This document shows positions 26,098-33,024 of a stretch of DNA of 64,000 nt, in pieces (positions within the stretch are counted from its first letter, which is position 1; the number at the start of each line of letters is the position of its first letter). The stretch covers positions 667,001 to 731,000 of the forward strand of contig NZ_CANMBJ010000006.1 of the NCBI RefSeq assembly GCF_947496075.1, in the 5' to 3' direction. A program made the translations under genes and the position numbers. Below the pieces are notes generated by a model that made no database searches, was not told where the DNA came from, and saw only the letters and a list, made by a program, of their open reading frames with translations. The DNA is from an uncultured Tateyamaria sp. GTDB lineage: Bacteria > Pseudomonadota > Alphaproteobacteria > Rhodobacterales > Rhodobacteraceae.

Positions 26098-26211
26098 ATG
26101 AAATTACTACTCGTAATTGCAGCTGCAATTATCATCTCAACTACGACTCCAGCAGTAGCTTGTCCGCAGGGATATGTTCCATGTGGCAAGGGTAGCTGCT
26201 GCATCCAGTAA
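26098..26211 (+). CDS. Tiny exported Cys-rich peptide
   Basis: A 37-residue peptide. Residues 1-21 form a clear signal peptide (MKLLLVIAAAIIISTTTPAVA). The mature part would be only 16 residues, CPQGYVPCGKGSCCIQ, with four cysteines that could form two disulfides. The ATG has an ideal GGAGG ribosome site lying within the end of the caspase gene, and its start follows the caspase stop by one base, so translation is well supported. No family is recognised. It could be a toxin-like or signalling peptide, or a ligand for the downstream membrane protein. Confidence 0.7.
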   Translation: MKLLLVIAAAIIISTTTPAVACPQGYVPCGKGSCCIQ

Positions 26212-26217
26212 ACGAAA

Positions 26218-26907
26218 TTGCAAAAGCAGTTATCATCATTGCGGCTATGGACACTTGCACTTTCTTTGTTCCTCATCGCACTTGCATTGGTGTGTCTATC
26301 AATTTATCGCCAGATTTCATCAGATGAGCTAGAGTGGACGCTTATAAAGTCTGGATATTATCCTATCGCGGCAGCGCCGGAAGACGCAACTTTAGGAAGC
26401 TTGATATTACTAAAGAGAGACGGATCGATTGAGACGCTCAACCCAACCTCAATGTGTGGTGTACCAGAGGCTGCATTAGCCGAAGATGACGGTGTGTTTG
26501 TTGTCAAGAGTCCTCTACCAAACATATCTAAGGCGCCACGCTTCTTGGATCAAGTATCAGAGAGCCTCAATATAGAAGCTGGCCAACTAGACTCTTATCC
26601 AGGAGAGTTGGTGGTAGATAGAGCGCTTGAAACTGCAGCCTACGTAGATTTCCTTGACAACAAATTCGAATGTTTCTCGGCACTCATTGACGGTGAGAAT
26701 GACGACTGTTTTTTGTTTTATGCGTCGGAAATCTCCGTTGCAGGAAGACCTGTTGCCTTCACTACAAGCTTATCCTGTCAACTATTTAACTACGAAAATC
26801 TGACAGCAGAGCAAGTTGATTATCTTACTCGAAAAAAGCAAGTTAGTAAGCACTTTGGGATCACAATATTCCAAAGGCTATCTTTATTGATCGATGACCT
26901 ACTTTAG
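26218..26907 (+). CDS. Single-pass membrane protein downstream of the caspase gene
   Basis: A 229-residue protein with one N-terminal transmembrane helix (about 9-30, LWTLALSLFLIALALVCLSIY) and a soluble domain of about 195 residues, probably periplasmic. Four cysteines are spread through the soluble part. The start is TTG 6 bases after the peptide gene; no ATG occurs for another 75 codons. No domain is recognised. Its position suggests it acts with the exported peptide and the membrane-anchored caspase. Confidence 0.65.
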   Translation: MQKQLSSLRLWTLALSLFLIALALVCLSIYRQISSDELEWTLIKSGYYPIAAAPEDATLGSLILLKRDGSIETLNPTSMCGVPEAALAEDDGVFVVKSPLPNISKAPRFLDQVSESLNIEAGQLDSYPGELVVDRALETAAYVDFLDNKFECFSALIDGENDDCFLFYASEISVAGRPVAFTTSLSCQLFNYENLTAEQVDYLTRKKQVSKHFGITIFQRLSLLIDDLL

Positions 26908-26912
26908 CGTTC

Positions 26913-27482
26913 TTATGACACATATTCAATTGCCATCGGAGCATAGTGCTGCTCGGCGTCGGTACTAAAGATGAACTTTTGCAACCGCGAGAAAGATTGT
27001 TCCAACTCAACAAAGCTTTCGACATCAAGATTTCCTGGTTCAACCAAAAGGTCCCCTAGCGAAAAGTTGAATCCAACAACATTTATCGCCGCAAATGCTT
27101 CCGTATTGTTTAGTTGGCCGGCTGCAGCAAGATTCGGGATGGTGAGTTCAAACCCCAGATTCAATTCAGATGTAGCGGCGATCATACGCACCGCGACTCC
27201 AACGTTAATAGTTTCACCAGTTGTGCTTTTTATCTTGTTGTATCTTCTTACCTCATGAACCACGCTCGCAAAGCTCTGCGAAGCTCTAGCCCCAAAAATT
27301 CCGGCCAAGAACGTCGTTTCTGCTTGTGAACTTTTTCGGATTACGTGGTACTTCGCATCTGTAAAGGGTAGCTGAAGCTTTGATCCATCGCTGTCGGCGT
27401 CCAAGTTGTTTTTTTCATTGTGTTTAGTTGAGTTTAAAAGATCGACCCTCGGCGCACTGCCGGGATCAAGAACAATTGACAT
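26913..27482 (-). CDS. Hypothetical protein convergent with the caspase module
   Basis: A 189-residue soluble protein without a recognised family. It has alternating hydrophobic strands (NVGVAVRMIAATSELNLGFELTIPNLAAAG) and no signal peptide. The ATG at 27482 has a GAGG ribosome site at good spacing; a longer frame starts at 27503. Its stop is 5 bp from the stop of the membrane protein gene, with no terminator between, so antisense interference is possible. Composition is as AT-rich as the caspase module. Confidence 0.6.
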   Translation of the reverse strand: MSIVLDPGSAPRVDLLNSTKHNEKNNLDADSDGSKLQLPFTDAKYHVIRKSSQAETTFLAGIFGARASQSFASVVHEVRRYNKIKSTTGETINVGVAVRMIAATSELNLGFELTIPNLAAAGQLNNTEAFAAINVVGFNFSLGDLLVEPGNLDVESFVELEQSFSRLQKFIFSTDAEQHYAPMAIEYVS

Positions 27483-27949
27483 TGTCAGTACCTCAGATGG
27501 CAAATTACTTTTGGCAACTTCTGGTCGAAGTTAGCGCAGTAGCTTTTTGGTGTAAACGTGTTGTTGTTTGCCAGCCAGCCTCCACCACTTGCCAAGTGGT
27601 CCAATCTGTCCTGCACTGAAAGAATTATGTTTGAGGCGCGTATACTAGGTTTCCAGCCTCGGCTAGTTCAGCCGCTCTCCGGGGCTTAGAAGCATCAGTC
27701 GCGAGATGTTGCTGAGCCCTGTTCTTTCGTATTGGCAGAGACAAACGCGCAGTTGCGAATGTTCGCTGGTTGCCGGACCCATCAGGGGTCCGGTGCCAAG
27801 CACCCACACTGCACGAAACGTTCGTCCTGCAAAACGCGATCCCGCCGAACCTATAACGTCAGACCATATCTTGCCTGCTAGAGGCAGACTCCTTGGCAAC
27901 ATAGACTGAGTGTCCTCACCACGAGGATTTAATCAGTAAGTACAACACT
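27483..27949. other. 467-bp gap upstream of the Xre gene
   Basis: No convincing gene. A hairpin with arms CCGGACCC/GGGTCCGG lies at 27773-27793. The right end must hold the promoter of the Xre-type gene; a weak GAGG stands about 25 bases before its ATG. Confidence 0.45.
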
Positions 27950-28297
27950 ATGAGTTCTCAATTTGCCCTCGACTTGCGCCTGGCACGCAAGAAAGCGGGC
28001 TACACCCAAGATGATCTGGCACATCTTCTTGATACGCATCAGACGGTGGTCTCACAGCTCGAGCACGGCAAGCGCCGTCCCAGCCTGATCGAGATCATCG
28101 ATCTGTCGCTCGTTTATGGTCGTTCCTTCGAAAGCTTTTTGGCAGAAGTGATGGCCGAGCGAAAGCAACACTTGACAACCCGGCTCTCAACGCTTCCGGC
28201 ACCTGGTCGCAAAGCCATGAGCACCTTTAATCGCCCGGGATCTCTGGCGCGCATGAAGCGTCGATTGGCGGAAAGCAACGATCATGGCTGCGCATAA
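27950..28297 (+). CDS. Xre-family helix-turn-helix regulator
   Basis: A 115-residue Cro/CI-type DNA-binding protein. The helix-turn-helix spans residues about 7-60 (LRLARKKAGYTQDDLAHLLDTHQTVVSQLEHGKRRPSLIEI). The C-terminal 50 residues are basic (RKAMSTFNRPGSLARMKRRL) and may also touch DNA. It overlaps the next gene by 14 bases, so the two are translationally coupled. It may repress its own operon or control island transfer. Confidence 0.85.
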   Translation: MSSQFALDLRLARKKAGYTQDDLAHLLDTHQTVVSQLEHGKRRPSLIEIIDLSLVYGRSFESFLAEVMAERKQHLTTRLSTLPAPGRKAMSTFNRPGSLARMKRRLAESNDHGCA

Positions 28298-28769
28298 GGT
28301 TCTGTCACTGGCGGTTTCTTCCGGACGTGTCGGCTATGTGTTCCTTGAGGGCACCCAGCTGCTTGATTGGGCGGTAACCACGACCGTCTCGGGCAAGGCC
28401 ACCGATATGGTTGCCTTCGTCCAGGAACTAATCAACACACTGAAGCCTGATGTGGTTGTAACCGAGAAGTGCGACCAGAACTGTCGAAAGGGCAGTCGTT
28501 CAAAGCGGCTCATCGCATCAGTTGCTGAGCTAGCCAGCCACAACTATGTTCTTGATGTTGCAGTATCCCGGCCGCGCGTCTTCCAATCGAAGTATGAAGA
28601 GGCGGAAAGTGCGGTGCAGCGGCACCCTGACCTGATCGGGTACCTGCCCGAGAAGAAGCGCCGCTTCTTTGAAACGGAGCCGCGCAACATGATTGTCTTC
28701 GACGCCTTGGCATTGGCCGAGGAAGTCATCCACGGCCCGCCAAATAAACTGGCGACTGCCCTAGGGTAG
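28284..28769 (+). CDS. RuvC/RNase H-fold-like protein
   Basis: A 161-residue protein resembling RuvC-like nucleases: a first hairpin KVLSLAVSSGRVGYVFLEG, then PDVVVTEKC with a Glu, and a late helix NMIVFDALALAEEV with an Asp. In RuvC the first strand carries a catalytic Asp (IDPG); here that position is Ala or Val, so catalysis may be lost or use other residues. It is coupled to the Xre gene and followed by a strong terminator. The pairing suggests a role in element maintenance or regulation. Confidence 0.6.
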   Translation: MAAHKVLSLAVSSGRVGYVFLEGTQLLDWAVTTTVSGKATDMVAFVQELINTLKPDVVVTEKCDQNCRKGSRSKRLIASVAELASHNYVLDVAVSRPRVFQSKYEEAESAVQRHPDLIGYLPEKKRRFFETEPRNMIVFDALALAEEVIHGPPNKLATALG

Positions 28770-28777
28770 AAGAGAAG

Positions 28778-28807
28778 AAAAGCGCCCAACCAACGGGGCG
28801 CTTTTTT
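28778..28807 (+). terminator. Terminator after the Xre/RuvC-like operon
   Basis: A stem AAAGCGCC/GGCGCTTT running into TTTTTT just after the stop codon. Confidence 0.8.
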
Positions 28808-28848
28808 CGTTGCCCGAAAATAATCGGAGAGGACGAGAGCTTTTGAAG

Positions 28849-29175
28849 CTACTTGATGAGGTAGTCCTTGAGCGCTTTGCCCGAGGCCAGGCCATCTTTA
28901 ATCCAGCCTGGTTGGCGACCCTTTCCTGTCCACGTCACACTCGGGTTTTCGGGATGTTGGTACTTCGGTTGAGATGGTGCCCCAACTCGTTTTGGCTTCT
29001 TCGAGCCATCCATTAACTCGGCGAGTGTAAAGCCAAATTCTGCGGCGGCTTTCTGGGCTGCAGCCAAAGCGTCTTTGCGCTCGGTTTTTCTTGCAACAAT
29101 AATCGCGGCACCCACGTCACTTCGAAGCTGACTCAGCTCTTTCAGTGACATTTTCTCCAGATTGATCTTGGCCAT
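28849..29175 (-). CDS. H-NS family nucleoid protein
   Basis: A 108-residue H-NS-type DNA-binding protein. The N-terminal part is a helical oligomerisation region (MSLKELSQLRSDVGAAIIVARKTERK). The C-terminal domain has YQHPENPSVTWTGKGRQPGW followed by IKDGL, the AT-rich DNA-binding signature of H-NS proteins. It probably silences the AT-rich cargo genes of the island and may reduce the cost of carrying them (family knowledge, inference for this case). Confidence 0.92.
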   Translation of the reverse strand: MAKINLEKMSLKELSQLRSDVGAAIIVARKTERKDALAAAQKAAAEFGFTLAELMDGSKKPKRVGAPSQPKYQHPENPSVTWTGKGRQPGWIKDGLASGKALKDYLIK

Positions 29176-29452
29176 TTCTCAGTCTGCTCACTTTTTGTTC
29201 CGATCTCTTCTCGTACCGGCTTTTGCCAGGTTCCGCAAACAGCACCAAGCTGAGTCAGTTCATTGCCGCATTGCTGCAAGGTTCAACATCTGTCCAACGA
29301 CATCTGATGAATACCTTACCACCGATGCACACAATTCAATCGAAAAATGGTGAGACAAGCGGAATCCCCGTACACCCTATAAAAGCGCTGAAGCCCTTCA
29401 AGCTGTCTATCAATGGTCTGGTTGTCATTGGCATCAGCTTGGCGAAGCCGTC

Positions 29453-30067
29453 CTATTGCGCTTTGCAGGCATTCACCAAACGATCAAATGCTGTTATGGC
29501 CTCGGGAAGGTCAAGCTTGGCCTCTTCCGGAGCCACATCGACGAAGCCCGAGCGAGCAACCTTCGTACCGGGATTGAAGCCACGGTTGCCATCCCAGGCG
29601 CTCGAGCGAATGCCGTCGGTTATCAGATGGTGCGCAAAGTCAGCTAGGTATTCCACACGAGCGTCTTTCTTTCCAAACACACCTTTTGATACCAACCCCT
29701 CGTTCCCCTTGGTCAGCACATATTTCACCTGACTGCCAGAGAAAGCGCTTTTGCTGAAATCGTATGCGCGCAAGGGCAGCTCGCTGTATGTGATGTCAAT
29801 CTCGGTAAAAAACCCGCCGCCATAGGCGTTGTTCGAGACGCGTATCCGGTAGTGCTCGGTCGTCAGAACACAGTCTGCGACAGAGTGTTGAAAATACACA
29901 TCGTAGTTGCGGTTTCCCCGGTCGTTATATGCGGCATACAGATTGAGGTCTGCGAGGGCTTGTTCCACTGCTGGTGGGTTCTCCGCATACGCCACTGAAC
30001 CAAGCGCAATTGTGGCAGCCAGGACTGCAGCCGCAACATTCTTGGACACTGACAAAAAACCTAGCAT
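29453..30067 (-). CDS. Secreted hypothetical protein
   Basis: A 204-residue protein with a signal peptide (residues about 1-28, AAAVLAATIALGSVAYA-E). The mature part has two conserved-looking cysteines, one in VADCVLTTEHYRI and one at the C-terminus (VNACKAQ). No family is recognised. Its start overlaps the stop of the lipoprotein gene upstream, indicating coupling; the two probably act together in the periplasm. Confidence 0.65.
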   Translation of the reverse strand: MLGFLSVSKNVAAAVLAATIALGSVAYAENPPAVEQALADLNLYAAYNDRGNRNYDVYFQHSVADCVLTTEHYRIRVSNNAYGGGFFTEIDITYSELPLRAYDFSKSAFSGSQVKYVLTKGNEGLVSKGVFGKKDARVEYLADFAHHLITDGIRSSAWDGNRGFNPGTKVARSGFVDVAPEEAKLDLPEAITAFDRLVNACKAQ

Positions 30068-30375
30068 TGGCTTTGCACCCGCGCTGATGCCTGAGCCGGA
30101 TTAAGCCCTTGGCTGTATGCCTGTTGGCGCACCCGATTGTAGCAGGCGCGTTCGGCTGAGGTTGGGGTCGGTTTGCCGGTCACCGCCTGCCGGACACCGT
30201 CAGAGAATTCGCGCAGTGGTGATCCTTCTGGCTGGTGTTGTCCCACCGCCGTGGCTGATGCGCCAGCGGTGACAGCCGTGGTCGCCATTAAGACCGGGGC
30301 AGCACAGCCAGAACAGGCAAGCCCCACAATCAATGTAGCGCACATGCATAGTGGTTTTCTCGCAAAAATCTTCAT
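30061..30375 (-). CDS. Small lipoprotein
   Basis: A 104-residue lipoprotein with a signal and lipobox (LIVGLACSGC) followed by Ala/Thr-rich sequence. The C-terminal half (GVRQAVTGKPTPTSAERACYNRVRQQAYSQG...) is basic with two cysteines. The ATG at 30375 has GAGGGG upstream; four more codons are open before it. It is coupled to the secreted protein gene downstream. Small Ala-rich entry-exclusion-type lipoproteins look like this, but I cannot assign it. Confidence 0.65.
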   Translation of the reverse strand: MKIFARKPLCMCATLIVGLACSGCAAPVLMATTAVTAGASATAVGQHQPEGSPLREFSDGVRQAVTGKPTPTSAERACYNRVRQQAYSQGLNPAQASARVQSQC

Positions 30376-30580
30376 CAGTCCCCTCACAGATTGACAGGTG
30401 CTTCTCTGGCCCTTGCCGGTTGTGATCCGCGCTATCCCCTGTGGATGACTGATACAAAATTGGTAATTCTGTACACTGTATTGGTTAGCAATGACTTAGG
30501 AGGCAATGCGCCCAAATAAGTGTAAGAAAAAGAAACCTGATCCATCGATAATCCCCTGAAATGTATACGCAAAACGCGTC

Positions 30581-30607
30581 TGATGCAGAATTACCAATTC
30601 TGCATCA
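30581..30607. promoter_or_regulatory. Perfect 12-bp-arm palindrome before the broken recombinase
   Basis: Arms TGATGCAGAATT and AATTCTGCATCA separated by ACC. The core CAGAATTACCAATT also occurs in the opposite orientation at 30458-30471, close to the divergent lipoprotein start. Two related sites in one divergent promoter region suggest a shared operator, or recombinase-binding sites. Confidence 0.6.
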
Positions 30608-30642
30608 ACGTTTTTGAGGCAGTGGTTTAGGGCCCATCCACT

Positions 30643-31253
30643 ATGTCCAATTCACCAGTCAACATGATGCGCCTATATAGCGCTCAAAGCGAGCGTTTGT
30701 ATCTCAACTCAACCGAGGTGGACCGATTTCTGCATGCCGCGAACGACGCGCCAGAAATGGTCCGGCTGTTCGCGCTCACCCTTGCATATACGGGTATGCG
30801 GCTTTCGGAAGCTTGCTGCCTCCGCAGGGACAGTATTCAGGCGGACGCTCGTGTGTTGTCGGTGCTCTCACTCAAAAAACGACAGAAACGGGCTGTGCGA
30901 GAAATTCCTATTCCTGCCGAACTCGCTCTGGCTTTTATGTCGCTGGACTTGGAAGGGGGGGGCTGGATTGGGGTGATCGATTGTCGCCGGTACCGCGCAT
31001 AACAGCGTATCGTTGGATCAAGCACCTGATGGCACAAGCCAAGATTGACGGACCAAAAGCGTGCCCGAAGGGACTACGACATGCCTTTGGCGCGCGGGCA
31101 ACCGTGGCAGGTATTCCACTGCATATGCTGCAACGATGGATGGGACACGCTTCAATGGAAACTACCGCGATTTACGCGACCGTATTGGGCCCTGACCAAT
31201 TGCACTTGTCTGACCAGATGTGGGAAGCAATCGAAAAGCCAAAAAACATTTGA
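30643..31253 (+). pseudogene. Tyrosine recombinase split by a frameshift in a G run
   Basis: The first frame (residues 1-107: YTGMRLSEACCLRRDS with catalytic Arg) and a second frame (ITAYRWIKHLM, CPKGLRHAFG, RWMGHASMETTAIYATV with His/Arg/Tyr boxes) make up one tyrosine recombinase of about 200 residues. The break falls at a run of eight G at 30955-30962; nine G would restore a single frame. This can be a decayed gene, an assembly error in the homopolymer, or slippage. HxxR is KGLR, as in related plasmid recombinases. Confidence 0.8.
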
Positions 31254-31307
31254 CTCCAAAGAGCGTCACTTGGCAAATTTCCTGCATTGTTTAAGGGGGA
31301 TTACAAG

Positions 31308-32444
31308 ATGCGTTCATATGAAGCGGCACGTGGTACGTTCAATAGGCTCGAAATGACTGCCCAGATCATTTCGGCGGTTGGGACGTTAATGGCAATCGGC
31401 GGAGGAATAGCCGGGATCGCGTTATTGACTAATGCCATGCCTGGCTTCCTAGCACTGATCGTCTGCGCATTTCCTGGGTTGATGATTGCGATGTATGGCT
31501 CGTCTTGTCTTGCCGGTGCCCAAATGGGTCGCGCATCAGTTGACTGTGCTGAATACGCGCAGCTCTCTTTGAGTGTCTCTCGTCAGCAACTTGAATTGGT
31601 GCAAGAAGCTTTGAACTTCAGCAAATACCAGTCGCAATCGAGCTATGCAGCCAGGCTTGCGAAGGCCGCAGTTGATGCGGCGCTCGATGCATCCGACCGA
31701 GACACAACCACTGATGTCCGTGACGGTCCGACCTATGCCGATAGAATACCGACTGATGATGAGACAACACCTTCAACTATGTCGTCTGAACCGGAAACTG
31801 CGATCACAACTTCAGCACAGGACCATCAAGAAACCACTCTGCCACACGAGGTTTTGGTGGGCGATGTCTTGCCTGGGCCGGACGCTATGGAACACTTGGA
31901 AGTTGAGGTCATACCGGTACCTAAAGCAGAGGAGCAGAAGGCATCACCGCAGTTACCGGATGAAGCAGTTGAGATCGAGAACCTGCGTCGAGTTGAAGAG
32001 ATCAAAGACGTGTCTGTCGGAGACAGCGTAACTGATCCTCAAGCCCTTGAGGATAAAGACCTCGCTGCGTCGACTGACGCTACCCCAGGGATGCCACCTG
32101 CCATCGCGGAGACGGAAGCCGAGGAACCAAAACAGGTCATTGCTGAAGCTCCGACGAAGAAAGAAATCATCGAAGCAGACGGTGTCTTTTCATATGGCAC
32201 TATGACCTTTTCCAGCCGCGCGGCGGCGGAGCGATACGTCAGCCAGTTCGGCGTCAATAGCGATGCCAAACTAAGTGATGCAGCGAACGATTCCAGTTTC
32301 GAAGTCGCAGTCGGTTCTGATGCATTCAAGACAGAAATTGTGTGCCGAGATGGCCATTTTGTGGTCGGTGGCAAGGCCTTCAAAAACAAAGGTCCCGCCG
32401 TTGAGTACCAGCGCGAACTGCAAGCCAAAGCGTCGGTAACGTGA
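31308..32444 (+). CDS. Membrane protein with long acidic linker and C-terminal domain
   Basis: A 378-residue protein. Two hydrophobic helices (about 16-40 and 42-64) are followed by a helical region. A long acidic, Pro/Thr/Glu-rich, probably disordered stretch spans about 120-285. The C-terminal domain of about 90 residues includes FSYGTMTFSSRAAAERYVSQFG. The ATG at 31308 has AAGGGGG upstream. The architecture resembles membrane-tethered adaptor proteins. No family is recognised. It precedes the small gene and ATPase of the transfer-like module. Confidence 0.65.
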   Translation: MRSYEAARGTFNRLEMTAQIISAVGTLMAIGGGIAGIALLTNAMPGFLALIVCAFPGLMIAMYGSSCLAGAQMGRASVDCAEYAQLSLSVSRQQLELVQEALNFSKYQSQSSYAARLAKAAVDAALDASDRDTTTDVRDGPTYADRIPTDDETTPSTMSSEPETAITTSAQDHQETTLPHEVLVGDVLPGPDAMEHLEVEVIPVPKAEEQKASPQLPDEAVEIENLRRVEEIKDVSVGDSVTDPQALEDKDLAASTDATPGMPPAIAETEAEEPKQVIAEAPTKKEIIEADGVFSYGTMTFSSRAAAERYVSQFGVNSDAKLSDAANDSSFEVAVGSDAFKTEIVCRDGHFVVGGKAFKNKGPAVEYQRELQAKASVT

Positions 32445-32542
32445 CCCCCATACAGACCCCCAACCCGCATGGGGGTAATGCATGTGGATCAGGGCAGCTC
32501 ATTGATGTACATAGGGTACCGAAAAGCCGAATTTCCCCTGAT

Positions 32543-32571
32543 GACTTCACCTGCTTCTTGCTGGTGAAGTC
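32543..32571 (+). repeat. Stem-loop between membrane protein and ATPase genes
   Basis: Perfect 9-base arms GACTTCACC/GGTGAAGTC with an 11-base loop. A second stem with arms ACCCCCAT/ATGGGGGT lies just upstream at 32444-32476. Neither is followed by a T run, so they are not classic terminators. Confidence 0.5.
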
Positions 32572-32664
32572 TGCTCGCCCAAACGATGCTCCCTCTAGCG
32601 CCCTGGTACCGCCCACCCGTTCCCATCCGGATGTCTACAACCCCATGCTTCCGAGCAGTTCCTG

Positions 32665-33024
32665 ATGCGTATCAATGTCCGTCACACGAACAAACAAGTT
32701 GGGTTGTTGTTCAAAAAGACGTTCATTGAGGTTTCTGTGTCCGTCCTCTTTTCTCATGAGGAAACCCAGATCATTCGACAGCGGAATCTGACCCGAACGA
32801 AGCTGATGACCAGAAGGCCCGCGACGGCCAAAGTTGATGATCACGATGAACCGTTCGAACTTCAGGTCCGTGACATTCTCAATGGCAAAACCGACCGGTT
32901 TTTGTTGGCTGATCCATCGGCTGCCAAGCGATATCAGGACGCACTTTTGGAAACCTTGGCGCAGCTGAAACTCTGGATCAGCGACAACGCTGAGATCGGC
33001 GATGATTTTGTGGTTGAGCTCTGA
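32665..33024 (+). CDS. Small hypothetical protein coupled to the TraD-like ATPase
   Basis: A protein of up to 119 residues. The C-terminal part (FELQVRDILNGKTDRFLLADPSAAKRYQDALLETLAQLKLWI) is helical and acidic. The ATG at 32806 (MTRRPATAKVDDHD) is a possible shorter start; neither has a strong ribosome site. The stop overlaps the ATPase start (ATGA), so the two products are made together and may interact. Confidence 0.55.
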   Translation: MRINVRHTNKQVGLLFKKTFIEVSVSVLFSHEETQIIRQRNLTRTKLMTRRPATAKVDDHDEPFELQVRDILNGKTDRFLLADPSAAKRYQDALLETLAQLKLWISDNAEIGDDFVVEL

